Part shown: in pieces, positions 1 to 9,219 of the stretch
Layout of the letters: each line of letters starts with the position of its first letter
Numbering within the stretch: position 1 is the first letter of the stretch
NCBI RefSeq assembly: GCF_002831625.1
Contig: NZ_CP025116.1
Location: 620,001-684,000 of the forward strand
From: Nonlabens sp. MB-3u-79
GTDB lineage: Bacteria > Bacteroidota > Bacteroidia > Flavobacteriales > Flavobacteriaceae
Length of the DNA: 64,000 bases
Direction: 5' to 3'
Notes under the pieces: model-generated
What the model saw: the letters and a program-made list of their open reading frames with translations, nothing else
Databases searched by the model: none
What the model was told of the DNA's origin: nothing
Program-made: the position numbers and the translations under genes

Positions 1-803
1 ACAATGGTACTTTTAGTATCAGTAAACCTTTTGAAAATGGTTTTGGAGGTCAGGTTTCTTACTCTTATGGGCAAGGAAAATCTGTCTTTGAAGGTACTTC
101 TTCACAAAACAGTTCTCAATGGAGAGGTGTAGCAACTGTTAATGGTAAAAATACTGCTGGTGTAGGTAATTCAGAATTTGCATTTGGACATAGAGTTTCT
201 GCTAACGCATCTTATGAAATAAAGTGGAATGAGAACCTTAAAACTACATTTGGTATGTTCTACAATGGACAACAAGGTGGTACGATCAACTATATTTATC
301 AAGGAAGAGACCTCTTAAATGATGACTCTAATGATAATGCATTGTTCTATATCCCAAGAGATCAAAGTGAAATCAACTTGGTAGACAATAACGGTGTATC
401 TGCTGCAGACCAGTGGGCAGCTCTTGATGCTTACATAGACAGCAACGATTATTTAAGTGAGCGTCGTGGTGATTATGCAGAACGTAACGGAGATCGCGGA
501 CCATGGAATCACATCGTTGATTTAAAAGTTCTTCAAGATTTCAGTTTGAACTTTAATGATAAGGAACACACCTTCCAACTTTCTCTAGACATCTTTAACT
601 TCTTCAACTTCTTAAACAAAGATTGGGGAGAGCAAAGATTTATTAGTTCTAACGTAGGTATTGTAGAGGTAGAAAGAAATGGAGTTGATCCAGAATTCTC
701 TTTCAACCCTAACTTTGCTGAAGGACTAGAGATTATTGATGACGCAGGTACTCGTTCTTCAAGATGGCAAATGCAAGTAGGTCTTAGATATATCTTTAAC
801 TAG
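1..803 (+). CDS. Oar-like TonB-dependent outer-membrane receptor, C-terminal part
   Basis: The open frame enters from the left edge (first complete codon at base 3) and ends at TAG 801-803, so only the last 267 or so residues of a larger protein are visible. The visible part alternates short polar and aromatic stretches as in an outer-membrane beta-barrel and ends in a strand finishing LRYIFN, the typical aromatic-terminated last strand recognised by the Bam machinery. The segment with LSLDIFNFFNFLNKDWG is characteristic, in my recollection, of Oar/carboxypeptidase-regulatory-domain TonB-dependent receptors of Bacteroidota. The substrate cannot be inferred. The plug domain and signal peptide lie outside the window. 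A strong hairpin terminator follows at 826-862. Confidence 0.8.
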   Translation, partial: NGTFSISKPFENGFGGQVSYSYGQGKSVFEGTSSQNSSQWRGVATVNGKNTAGVGNSEFAFGHRVSANASYEIKWNENLKTTFGMFYNGQQGGTINYIYQGRDLLNDDSNDNALFYIPRDQSEINLVDNNGVSAADQWAALDAYIDSNDYLSERRGDYAERNGDRGPWNHIVDLKVLQDFSLNFNDKEHTFQLSLDIFNFFNFLNKDWGEQRFISSNVGIVEVERNGVDPEFSFNPNFAEGLEIIDDAGTRSSRWQMQVGLRYIFN

Positions 804-825
804 GAGTTACTTTCAACATAATTTC

Positions 826-862
826 AAGAACCCTACTCAAAACGAGTAGGGTTCTTTGTTTT
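826..862 (+). terminator. Rho-independent terminator after the Oar-like receptor gene
   Basis: A perfect 13-base stem (826-838 with 844-856, arm AAGAACCCTACTC) closes a five-base loop and is followed by TGTTTTT. It lies 22 bases after the receptor stop codon. Confidence 0.9.
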
Positions 863-867
863 TAAAG

Positions 868-875
868 TACTTTTG
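868..875 (+). promoter_or_regulatory. -7 box of a Bacteroidota promoter (TACTTTTG)
   Basis: Matches the TAnnTTTG consensus of the Bacteroidota primary sigma factor and lies 18 bases before the ATG at 894. No convincing -33 TTG box is visible at the usual spacing. Its position argues against a possible TTG start at 873, which would fall inside the box. Confidence 0.5.
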
Positions 876-893
876 AATCAAATATTTTTCATT

Positions 894-1319
894 ATGTACA
901 GCATTTTAAAATCCGCTCACTCTGGATGGGCTTACCTTCTTTTACTGATTCTAGCCATAGCTACTATCAACGCTATAATAGGTTATTTTGGCAAGAAAGA
1001 ATTTGGGAACAAAGATTTCAGTCTCGCACTGGTTGGACTCATCGTGACACATATTCAATTGTTAATAGGACTCGCTTTATACTTTACACCAGAAAATCTA
1101 GGCCGTTGGGAAGGCTTTGAAATGAGCAACTCCCCTATAAGACTTCTGTTAATAGAACACCCATTAATGATGATCATAGCAGTCGCATTACTGACCATAG
1201 GTTATTCCAAACACAAGAAGAAAATCGTTAGTAATGGCAAATTCAAAATGCTCGCTATTTTCTATACCCTAGCATTTCTAGTAGTACTTTCTAGATTGCC
1301 TTGGAGTCAGTGGTTGTAG
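894..1319 (+). CDS. Small conserved four-helix membrane protein
   Basis: A 141-residue, strongly hydrophobic protein with four predicted membrane helices at about residues 10-30, 42-60, 83-103 and 115-135. Histidines sit near helix ends (His9 in AHSGW, one in VTHIQLL and one in IEHPLMM), a pattern that could suit haem binding. Relatives in flavobacteria are sometimes labelled cytochrome b-like, but I cannot confirm that function. I chose ATG 894 over the in-frame TTG at 873 because the latter overlaps a -7 promoter box. The gene stands alone between two terminators. Confidence 0.6.
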   Translation: MYSILKSAHSGWAYLLLLILAIATINAIIGYFGKKEFGNKDFSLALVGLIVTHIQLLIGLALYFTPENLGRWEGFEMSNSPIRLLLIEHPLMMIIAVALLTIGYSKHKKKIVSNGKFKMLAIFYTLAFLVVLSRLPWSQWL

Positions 1320-1393
1320 TCATCAAATAAATCACTTTTTTACTTCTGCTTTCCCAACATGTCTGACAGATATCAAGAAAGTGGAATTCACAC

Positions 1394-1430
1394 AAACGCC
1401 TGGATCATTAATTTGATCCAGGCGTTTTTA
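1394..1430 (+). terminator. Rho-independent terminator, possibly bidirectional
   Basis: Twelve-base arms 1396-1407 and 1414-1425 (ACGCCTGGATCA) around a six-base loop are followed by TTTTTAT. It lies between the small membrane protein gene and the convergent methyltransferase gene, and could serve both because A-rich sequence also precedes the stem. Confidence 0.85.
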
Positions 1431-1522
1431 TGATGAGTAATTACACAATGATTTTAATACCCTTCAAAATTTATCTAGAATCAGCTGAAGGTTTTCTAAT
1501 TGCAGGTTTTACAAATTTACTC

Positions 1523-2035
1523 TTACTTACTTCTTACCGAAAATTGATTGGTAATTTCATACAAGGATATAGCCAAACTATGAATCACGTTCATACTAGA
1601 GTTGATGCCAAACATTGGTATAGAAACAGTATAATCTACTAGGTCTATATGTTCAATTCCGTTTCTTTCGCTACCCAAAAGCAATGCGATTTTCTCATGC
1701 TTTTTGAATTCAAAATCTTGAACATTGATGCTTTTATCAGTAATTTCCAGTCCTATAATCGTATGACCTTCTTGTTTTAATTTAGTGATGATTTCTGTAA
1801 AATCAACATAGGTATCATATGCAGTTTGATGCATCGTATTTCTCGCTGTTTTCTTGACAATTCTATTAGCTACAGTTGGCGATTTTTCATGAAAAAATAT
1901 CTTTTCAACTCCAAAACTTTCAGAAACACGAAAACACATACCTATATTTTCAGGAGTTCTTATAGCATCACAAACAATTGTAATTGGAAATTGCTTTTGA
2001 TTGTTTTCGATATCGTAATGTGTTAACTGTTTCAA
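1523..2035 (-). CDS. TrmH/SpoU-family RNA 2'-O-methyltransferase
   Basis: A 170-residue SPOUT methyltransferase that would transfer a methyl group from S-adenosylmethionine to a ribose 2'-OH of tRNA or rRNA. All three family motifs are present: ENIGMCFR with Asn30 and Arg36 (motif 1), LLLGSERNGI at about 117-126 (motif 2), and the trefoil-knot segment SIPMFGINSSMNVIHSLAIS near residues 138-157 (motif 3). There is no N-terminal RNA-binding extension, so it is a minimal version and its target nucleotide cannot be assigned. No ATG precedes the conserved region; the only reasonable start is TTG at 2035, four codons after an in-frame stop. It stands alone, 39 bases beyond the mfd stop codon on the same strand. 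Confidence 0.85.
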   Translation of the reverse strand: MKQLTHYDIENNQKQFPITIVCDAIRTPENIGMCFRVSESFGVEKIFFHEKSPTVANRIVKKTARNTMHQTAYDTYVDFTEIITKLKQEGHTIIGLEITDKSINVQDFEFKKHEKIALLLGSERNGIEHIDLVDYTVSIPMFGINSSMNVIHSLAISLYEITNQFSVRSK

Positions 2036-2074
2036 CGTTTTGTTTTATTGCAACCTCGTAAATTTATGTTGGAA

Positions 2075-5000
2075 TTACTCAATGCTTGGTGCATTCACAG
2101 GCATGATCGCATTCAAAATATCATAGACCCTATCTACCGTTCGTACATTTTCTACCGTAAGCAGCAATCGCAATCCTGAACGCGTTTGTTTTTCTTTCAT
2201 CCTTAAAACCTTAGGATTGGTCTGTACCGCTTTTAATACTCTAGAGAAAGATTCACTTTGATAGAAACCACTTTGTTGATCAGAGATAAAGTATCCTATA
2301 AACTTGCCTTGTTTCATCACAATCTTTTCTAATCCTAATCGGGTAGCCACCCATTTAATTCTTACACTAGTCAGTAAATTCTCTGCTTCTTCAGGAAGCT
2401 CTCCAAACCGGTCTATAAGCTCATTCTTATAGGTGTCTAAAGCTTTTTCGTCTTGTACCTCGTTAAGCTTAGAATACAACGCAAGACGCTCTGTAATGGA
2501 GTTGATATAATCATCTGGGAAAAGCAATTCAAAATCAGAGTCTACATTGACATCAGTGACGTGCTTCTTCTCTTTATCATTGGTCTCATAAAGGTCAGCA
2601 AACTCGTTTTCTTTTAATTCTGTGATGGCTTCACTTAATATTTTTTGATAGGTATCAAAACCTATTTCGTTGATGAATCCACTTTGCTCGCCGCCTAAAA
2701 TATCTCCTGAGCCTCTTATTTCAAGATCCTTCATAGCAATATTAAAACCGCTACCCAGGTCTGAGAACATTTCTAATGCTTGGATACGTTTTCTAGCATC
2801 TTCTGTCATCACCTCATAAGGTGGTGTAATAAAGTAACAAAAAGCTTTCTTGTTGCTGCGCCCAACACGACCGCGCATCTGGTGCAAGTCTGAAAGTCCA
2901 AAATTATTAGCATGGTTAATGAAAATCGTGTTGGCGTTAGGAACATCTAAACCACTTTCAATAATCGTAGTAGAAACCAGCACATCAAACTCCCCATTGA
3001 TAAAAGCAAGCATCAAGTTTTCTAGTTTCTTTCCTTCCATCTGTCCGTGACCTATACCTATTTTTGCATCTGGAACAGATCGCTGAATCATTCCAGCGAC
3101 TTCTTTGATGTTCTCAATACGGTTGTGTACAAAGAACACTTGTCCGCCACGAGAAATCTCATAGCTGATTGCATCGCGTATGGTTTCTTCACTAAAGCGT
3201 ACCACTTTAGTCTCTATGGGATGTCGGTTAGGTGGTGGTGTTTTGATCACACTTAAATCCCGTGCAGCCATTAAAGAAAACTGTAAAGTTCTAGGTATGG
3301 GAGTTGCAGTCAATGTAAGCGTATCTATATTTTCTTTAAGTGTTTTGAGTTTGTCTTTCACTGCAACACCAAACTTCTGTTCTTCATCAATAATGAGCAA
3401 CCCTAGGTCTTTAAAAACAACAGATTTACTCACCAATTGATGCGTACCGATAACAATGTCAATAGAGCCGTTTTCTAATCCTTCCAAGACTCCTTTACGT
3501 TCTTTAGCGGTTCTAAATCGATTTAAATAATCCACTTTTACAGGTAGGTCTGCAAGTCGTTCATTAAATGTTTTTGCGTGTTGAAATGCAAGGATAGTAG
3601 TTGGAACTAGCACGGCCACTTGCTTACCATTAACGGCCGCCTTAAAAGCCGCTCTTATAGCCACTTCTGTTTTTCCAAAACCTACATCACCACAAACGAG
3701 TCGATCCATAGGACGATCGCTCTCCATATCTTTCTTTACATCATCCGTTACAATTATTTGATCTGGAGTGTCTTCATAGATAAAACTAGCTTCCAGCTCA
3801 TTTTGTAAATACCCATCTGGCGCGTATTGGAATCCTTTTTGCGCACGGCGTTTGGCATACAATTTAATCAAGTCAAAAGCAATTTGCTTCACTCTAGTCT
3901 TGGTCTTGGCCTTTAATTTTTTCCATGCCGGACTTCCTAATTTATAGACCTTAGGCGGCTTACCATCCTTACTGCTGTATCTGGTGATTTTGTGTAAAGA
4001 ATGTATAGAAACATATAAGATATCACGCTCCCCATAAATCAGCTTGATCGCTTCTTGCTTTTTTCCGTTCACATCGATCTTTTGTAATCCCGCAAATCTC
4101 CCAATTCCGTGGTCAATATGTGTTACATAATCTCCAGTGACTAATATGTTGAGTTCCTTTAAGGTGATCGCCTGCTTTTTGGCATAGCCGTTCTTTAAAT
4201 GAAACTTATGGTAGCGATCAAATATTTGGTGATCGGTATAACAAACCACTCGCAAATCATGACTTACAAAACCGCGATACAGAGGCATCACGACTGTTTC
4301 ATATTGCACCTCAGCTTTCATATCGTCAAAGATGTCATGAAAACGTTGGGCTTGCTGCTCACTACTACAAAAAAGAAAGTTTTTATATCCGTCTGCCTCG
4401 TTTTCCTTTAAATTTTCAATCAGTAAATCAAACTGCTTGTTAAAACTAGGCTGCGGTGAGGTATTATAAACCACTACCCCACGTACGGTAGTAAATTCTA
4501 TATGATTGTATTCTTTAAGCTGTGTTTTGATCAACTTGCTATCGCTGAAAATTTCGTGAGGTGTCAACTGCCTTACTTCACCTTGCAACTCGTTATATAC
4601 TTGTTCCGCTTTCGCGAAAAGCGAATCAATACGACCATATAACAGATCCATATTCATCGTGAAGATGACCGTATTATTAGAAATGTATTTTAAAAAGCTC
4701 TCCCGAGTTTCCTCAGAATGCTTGTTTTCTACATTAGGAATGATGGAGATTTTTTTTGTTTGCTCTTTCGAGAGTTGGGTTTCCACATCAAATACGCGTA
4801 TGGAATCAATCTCATTTCCAAAAAATTCTATACGATAAGGCTCGTCATTGGAAAAAGAAAATACATCTAGAATTCCTCCTCGTAGGGAGAACTCTCCAGG
4901 TTCTGTTACAAAATCAACTCGTTTGAATTGATACTCAAACAAAACTTCATTAGCAAACTCAATAGATATTTGATCCCCTACTGCAATTTTGAGCGTGTTC

Positions 5001-5419
5001 TTTTCCAACTCCTTACGGGTGACTACTTTTTCAAAAAGCGCATCTGGATAAGTAACAATAACGGCTGGCTTTTTACGCGAGTTGATACGGTTAAGCACCT
5101 CAGCACGCAAGAGCATGTTTGCATTGTCCGTTTCTTCTATTTGATACGGACGTCGGTAACTACCAGGGTAGAAGAGTACGTTTTGCTCCCCAACCATCTT
5201 TTCCAGGTCGTTCAAATAAAATGCAGCTTCTTCCTTGTCGTTGCAAATCAACATAAAAGGCTTGTCAGCATCTTTGAAAACAGATTTAAGAACAATGGAA
5301 ATAGAACTCCCGTTGAGCCCGCTTATCGTTGACAATCCTTGGGACTGGGCCACGATTTCTCTCAAGCTTTGCGTTGGTGCTGCTTGTGAAAATTGGTTTT
5401 GAATAGTAGTAAAACTCAT
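2075..5419 (-). CDS. mfd: Transcription-repair coupling factor Mfd
   Basis: An 1114-residue ATP-dependent translocase that removes RNA polymerase stalled at DNA lesions and recruits UvrA. It is close to the family's usual length of about 1150. In order: a UvrB-like N-terminal module (about 1-330), the CarD-like RNA-polymerase interaction domain (about 425-490, with GDYVTHIDHGIGRFAGL), then the RecG-like motor with Walker A GDVGFGKT at 577-584, DEEQ at 678-681, TATPIPRTLQFS near 704, and the QMRGRVGRS motif near 848-856. The TRCF C-terminal domain ends the protein. ATG 5419 is preceded by a -7 box at 5430-5437. Residues FAKAE near 268-272 are encoded by an imperfect copy of the window's palindrome. 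Confidence 0.97.
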   Translation of the reverse strand: MSFTTIQNQFSQAAPTQSLREIVAQSQGLSTISGLNGSSISIVLKSVFKDADKPFMLICNDKEEAAFYLNDLEKMVGEQNVLFYPGSYRRPYQIEETDNANMLLRAEVLNRINSRKKPAVIVTYPDALFEKVVTRKELEKNTLKIAVGDQISIEFANEVLFEYQFKRVDFVTEPGEFSLRGGILDVFSFSNDEPYRIEFFGNEIDSIRVFDVETQLSKEQTKKISIIPNVENKHSEETRESFLKYISNNTVIFTMNMDLLYGRIDSLFAKAEQVYNELQGEVRQLTPHEIFSDSKLIKTQLKEYNHIEFTTVRGVVVYNTSPQPSFNKQFDLLIENLKENEADGYKNFLFCSSEQQAQRFHDIFDDMKAEVQYETVVMPLYRGFVSHDLRVVCYTDHQIFDRYHKFHLKNGYAKKQAITLKELNILVTGDYVTHIDHGIGRFAGLQKIDVNGKKQEAIKLIYGERDILYVSIHSLHKITRYSSKDGKPPKVYKLGSPAWKKLKAKTKTRVKQIAFDLIKLYAKRRAQKGFQYAPDGYLQNELEASFIYEDTPDQIIVTDDVKKDMESDRPMDRLVCGDVGFGKTEVAIRAAFKAAVNGKQVAVLVPTTILAFQHAKTFNERLADLPVKVDYLNRFRTAKERKGVLEGLENGSIDIVIGTHQLVSKSVVFKDLGLLIIDEEQKFGVAVKDKLKTLKENIDTLTLTATPIPRTLQFSLMAARDLSVIKTPPPNRHPIETKVVRFSEETIRDAISYEISRGGQVFFVHNRIENIKEVAGMIQRSVPDAKIGIGHGQMEGKKLENLMLAFINGEFDVLVSTTIIESGLDVPNANTIFINHANNFGLSDLHQMRGRVGRSNKKAFCYFITPPYEVMTEDARKRIQALEMFSDLGSGFNIAMKDLEIRGSGDILGGEQSGFINEIGFDTYQKILSEAITELKENEFADLYETNDKEKKHVTDVNVDSDFELLFPDDYINSITERLALYSKLNEVQDEKALDTYKNELIDRFGELPEEAENLLTSVRIKWVATRLGLEKIVMKQGKFIGYFISDQQSGFYQSESFSRVLKAVQTNPKVLRMKEKQTRSGLRLLLTVENVRTVDRVYDILNAIMPVNAPSIE
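4608..4624. repeat. Imperfect copy of the GCTTTCGCGAAAGC palindrome (one-base insertion)
   Basis: On the + strand the sequence reads CGCTTTCGCGAAAAGCG: the right arm has one extra A, so the dyad is broken. It lies within mfd and encodes LFAKAE on the minus strand. It may be a decaying or incipient member of the family. Confidence 0.7.
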
Positions 5420-5429
5420 AATAGGATCG

Positions 5430-5437
5430 CAAAGATA
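5430..5437 (-). promoter_or_regulatory. -7 box of the mfd promoter (TATCTTTG)
   Basis: Matches TAnnTTTG on the minus strand and lies 10 bases upstream of the mfd ATG, predicting a very short leader. No clear -33 box at 17-23 base spacing. Confidence 0.45.
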
Positions 5438-5694
5438 CGTTCTAGTTAAAGTTTATCTAGAATATTGAGATTTCTTTATTAGAAATGATCTTATTATTAT
5501 ATCAACATTGAAGTAGATAAAAATTTGAATCATTCAAAGAGGATATTAAACGGCACTTTAGAAATTATTACTTAAAAGATCCTTGCACAAGAACAACTGA
5601 ATCATTTAACTGAAATGAACATGATTATAGGGCAAACAGAAATCATAATAAATAAATGAAGATGATAATTAACTTTAATAGATGACCTGAATTA

Positions 5695-6177
5695 TTAAAA
5701 AGCATCCCAACTATTGCCGTTATAAACCATTAAGGCTTTAACGAAAGAATCATAATATATAAGTCCGATAGTAGGATTTTTTATTTTCAAACTACCAGAA
5801 GGTATTACGGGAAGAACCATAGCCTTGTTCGTGTCTTCAATTATAAAAACACCATCAGCAGTAGATTCACTACCATTTATAATAACGTTTCCTGGCGCTG
5901 TATAGCTGGTTACCGTATTTGTGAGTCCTCCAGGTTTAGGAGCACTCCAAGTTGTTCCATTGAAATAACGTAAACTTCCTGAGTCGTCATCAAATACAAC
6001 TGTTCCTGCATTTGCAGTGACAGGAAGATCAATAGGCTCTAATAATATGCCCCGCAGTTGTGTCCCAAACTCTAGTGAAACAGATGGACTACTAGCAGTA
6101 GCTGTACCTATTAATATTTGAGCATTACAGAAGGTAATGCCAAAAATAAAGAAGAATATTAAAAATATATTTTTCAT
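5695..6177 (-). CDS. Secreted protein with YNGxxW repeats, partner of the 923-residue surface protein
   Basis: A 160-residue exported protein of unknown function. A signal peptide is clear (MKNIFLIFFFIFGITFCNAQ, cleaved near residue 20). Two copies of a short motif, hhhhD..(x)..LRYFNGTTW and IYYDSFVKALMVYNGNSW, resemble the C-terminal motif of the protein encoded just upstream (VFNTTTNVFQLYDGTSW). I chose ATG 6177, two bases past the upstream TGA (6180-6182), over a TTG at 6189 that would overlap the upstream gene. The spacing implies one transcript and translational coupling. This motif is seen at the end of surface and tail-fibre-like proteins of Bacteroidota; an adhesin accessory role is a guess. 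Confidence 0.7.
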   Translation of the reverse strand: MKNIFLIFFFIFGITFCNAQILIGTATASSPSVSLEFGTQLRGILLEPIDLPVTANAGTVVFDDDSGSLRYFNGTTWSAPKPGGLTNTVTSYTAPGNVIINGSESTADGVFIIEDTNKAMVLPVIPSGSLKIKNPTIGLIYYDSFVKALMVYNGNSWDAF

Positions 6178-6179
6178 AA

Positions 6180-8951
6180 TCAATCGCAAAATTTAGAATT
6201 AGACGGTGTTCCTAATGCACGCCAAGAAGTCCCATCATAAAGCTGAAATACATTTGTTGTTGTATTAAAAACAAACATACCTTCTACAGTTGTTAATCCA
6301 CCTATCGCAGTCTGATCAAGACGTGTAATGACCAAACCTTTATTCCCACCACGAATATCTAGATAAGTGTTATCTGCTGGATCATCTGTATTGATACCGA
6401 CTACACCTCCTGTATCTGAAACAGCAACATCATCTCTATCTAATCTTGCTAAAGTTATAAAGTTACTGGTGTCATTATCTAAATCCATACTGAGATCAAC
6501 ATTCCCTCCTACAGTTATAGAGTGTATTTCTACATCAGTTGTAAAAGTATCATTATCTGCGATAACAACATACCAATCTTGAGTGGCACTAGCAGAGAAA
6601 GAAGAAGTATTAAAACGGTAGTTGATACAACTTAAGCCACCTGTATCTTGAGTTTTCCAGACACGATTTATCCTTAACAAGTTAGGACTAATTGAATTTA
6701 GAACCGTTGCAGATAAAGAAGTGTTCCCGTTATTATCTCCTATCATAAAAAAAGCCCCCGTCGTAGGAATGTCATTTCTAGCCATGTCTAGATTAGCACT
6801 AGTAAAATCTGAGCTTGTAGCAAGGGTTAGTATTGAACCGCTATTTACTGATTTTGAAACCTTTTGATGTAATGCAGGATCATTATCTCTTCCTATTCCA
6901 AAAACATTATTTTGATAGGTTGCATCACCATTCCAAAAAACAGTGCTTCCATCACTAGCAATATAATTTAGGATACTTGAAGTAGAACCTAAAGTAACTC
7001 CGTACTTAATGGCTAAATAGGAATCTACTCTATTCTTCTCTATGTCTGTCAAATCCTTATCAAAAATGATGAATTCTTGAAGTGTTGCATTTAAATACCC
7101 CCAGGCGTTATGACCGCCTAAAACAAAACCTCCTTCATAATTAAAATTAGAAGCATTTTTAGTTCCAGAAACAACAGTTACACCATTAACATTATTCTCT
7201 TGACCATTGAGTGGATTATGAGTAGTTGAATTAGAAACGCGATTATTAAAAATTTTAGGTATACCGTCATTATAAGCGCTAGGAGAAACTATAGTTTGTT
7301 CAGACCAAATTCTATTGCTAAACCTTCCTGTAGCATTCATGCCAAATTGACGATCATGACTTCCTGCGGCAGGCGATACAGGACCTGTTACTGCAAATAA
7401 AGCTCCTTGAGCATCCGTAGTACTATAAACAGCATATATGCTATAATTTGTTGTCATAAACAAATTGTCTGCTGCTCCCATCCATTGAGAAATACCATTA
7501 AAACTAATTGCTGGATTAAAGTTGTTGGATAACGGAATTAAGGTAGGTTGATTTGTAACTGTTCCTTGATTCATATTATGCAAAGACCAAGTGTCTTGCC
7601 AAATCGATCCACTAAATCCAGAATCAGTTCTTAACCACATATAATCCCCCCCTATTACACCACCTGGAGCAAGGGATTCTGCAGCTAGAGTGAAATAATC
7701 ATTATTGTTAAAGGAAATACCAGATATTTCACCATTACCATCTAAAGCACCTACTTGAGTTGTACCTGTACTAAAATCATCATCACCATTCTTTTTAATC
7801 AAATAAACAGTTTGACCTGAACTTGTAGAAAAACCATCAAACTTTAAACTTACTGTCTGACTAAAATTACTCGTTTGAACTTTCCATTCCCGATTTATAC
7901 CATTGGTATAAGTAAATGCAGCATCTAACTCCGTAGTTTGTACTCCAGTTGAAGCGTTGTTATTACCAACCATCAAATAACTTATTGGGCTTACAATATC
8001 AGCTCTACTTGGATCTTGATTACTACTGGTAAAATCTGCGTTAGTGGCAATAGTAACGATCGCATCACTATTTGTTGATTTTGAAACTTTTTGATGTAAT
8101 GCAGTATTGTCATCCTTTCCTATACCGAATATATCATATTGATAAGCAACATCTCCTGTCCAATAAATGACATTGTTTGTAGCTATATAATTGGAGACAA
8201 CACCTTGATTTAAAGTAAATCCATACTTGAGGGCTAAATATGACTCAACTTTCTGACGCTGAAGAATGGATAAAGCTGTGTCATATGTTATAAACTCTCC
8301 AACTTGAGAATTGGACCTTTGAGAACCAGAAAAATTTCCTTGATTGATGTCTACCCGAGCACCTGCAGCGCTATTTATAGGTCCTGTAAACGTCTTTAAT
8401 GAATGACCATCTGCACGAGCTTCTAGACTAGATGTTCCACTATGTAAATAAGAAAATAAGTGAAAGTCTTGCACTTCTCCCGCAACTGCAATTCCTGTGG
8501 TATATTCATTAGGATTACCGTTAATGTAAATAGAATTTCTTTTTACATCATGATATCCCCATAAGAAATTACCTGTATTAGCCGTAAACAATCTACCATT
8601 TACATCAGTAGCTAATTTTTTAGAAACAAAAATCACACTATTTTGAGCTGATAAAGCGGCGCCTGGTGGCGCATTGAAGCCTGTATGACCTATGATTTGA
8701 ATACTTGGGTTAAAGTTAAGCTCTTGGGTTTCTAAGCTAGGTGTACCAACCACAGTATAATCATTCGAATTACCAGATTGATCGATCCAGTTTCCTGTAG
8801 CACTGCCATCTACTGCACTTGCAGTGCCCGCATCTGCTCGCAACCATACAGACAATCCATCGCTTACACCTACTCCTCCAGGCGACTGGGAGAAAGCAGG
8901 TACAGAAAAGAGGACAGCAAATAGAATAAAGGCTAGTAAAAAATACTTCAT
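6180..8951 (-). CDS. Large secreted protein with two LamG/DUF8202-like modules
   Basis: A 923-residue exported protein (signal peptide about 1-21, ending FSQS). It has two tandem copies of a module of roughly 400 residues. Each copy opens with a WLRxDxG segment (near 36 and 434), continues with W.D.S..N and NFNP.I, reaches YLALKYG.TL (near 240 and 650), and closes with YW.GD..Y.N..FGIG.D...LHQKVSKS. These features fit the concanavalin-like/DUF8202 modules of bacteroidetal surface proteins. After residue 850 a short VGINTDDP segment leads to a YDGTSW motif. I see no type IX sorting domain; the protein ends SKFCD. It is first in a two-gene unit with the 160-residue partner. Binding of carbohydrate or surfaces is plausible but unproven. 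Confidence 0.75.
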   Translation of the reverse strand: MKYFLLAFILFAVLFSVPAFSQSPGGVGVSDGLSVWLRADAGTASAVDGSATGNWIDQSGNSNDYTVVGTPSLETQELNFNPSIQIIGHTGFNAPPGAALSAQNSVIFVSKKLATDVNGRLFTANTGNFLWGYHDVKRNSIYINGNPNEYTTGIAVAGEVQDFHLFSYLHSGTSSLEARADGHSLKTFTGPINSAAGARVDINQGNFSGSQRSNSQVGEFITYDTALSILQRQKVESYLALKYGFTLNQGVVSNYIATNNVIYWTGDVAYQYDIFGIGKDDNTALHQKVSKSTNSDAIVTIATNADFTSSNQDPSRADIVSPISYLMVGNNNASTGVQTTELDAAFTYTNGINREWKVQTSNFSQTVSLKFDGFSTSSGQTVYLIKKNGDDDFSTGTTQVGALDGNGEISGISFNNNDYFTLAAESLAPGGVIGGDYMWLRTDSGFSGSIWQDTWSLHNMNQGTVTNQPTLIPLSNNFNPAISFNGISQWMGAADNLFMTTNYSIYAVYSTTDAQGALFAVTGPVSPAAGSHDRQFGMNATGRFSNRIWSEQTIVSPSAYNDGIPKIFNNRVSNSTTHNPLNGQENNVNGVTVVSGTKNASNFNYEGGFVLGGHNAWGYLNATLQEFIIFDKDLTDIEKNRVDSYLAIKYGVTLGSTSSILNYIASDGSTVFWNGDATYQNNVFGIGRDNDPALHQKVSKSVNSGSILTLATSSDFTSANLDMARNDIPTTGAFFMIGDNNGNTSLSATVLNSISPNLLRINRVWKTQDTGGLSCINYRFNTSSFSASATQDWYVVIADNDTFTTDVEIHSITVGGNVDLSMDLDNDTSNFITLARLDRDDVAVSDTGGVVGINTDDPADNTYLDIRGGNKGLVITRLDQTAIGGLTTVEGMFVFNTTTNVFQLYDGTSWRALGTPSNSKFCD

Positions 8952-9219
8952 ATAAAATTATTACATCAATAAGAAAAGAATAATTATCTTTATTTAGGTG
9001 CATAAAGTATATCAAAAAATTACAATTAAAACTGTAATCTATACTAAAGCAACCGGTTGGAAAACTTAATGATGATCTTTAAAAATGAAATGGCAAGGTA
9101 GATGAATTAAATTACACGCCCATTTTATGAATGTTCTATTTATTTCAAGGTTAATTACTAAAAATATATAAAATGTCGATTAGAATTGAAAAGAGCTTCA
9201 AGAGAAAAGCAGAACACAA
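8952..9219. other. Intergenic region, nothing recognised
   Basis: A 268-base AT-rich gap upstream of the 923-residue surface protein and downstream of the TspO-like gene. I found no exact TAnnTTTG box, no strong hairpin and no coding frame with plausible composition. Confidence 0.5.

Noticed and set aside
1430-1642. A + strand open frame of 70 codons after the terminator
   Set aside because: It overlaps the conserved methyltransferase gene on the other strand and has no recognisable protein features.
4928-5332. A 134-codon frame on the + strand
   Set aside because: It is antisense to the well-conserved mfd N-terminus; composition is that of a shadow frame.
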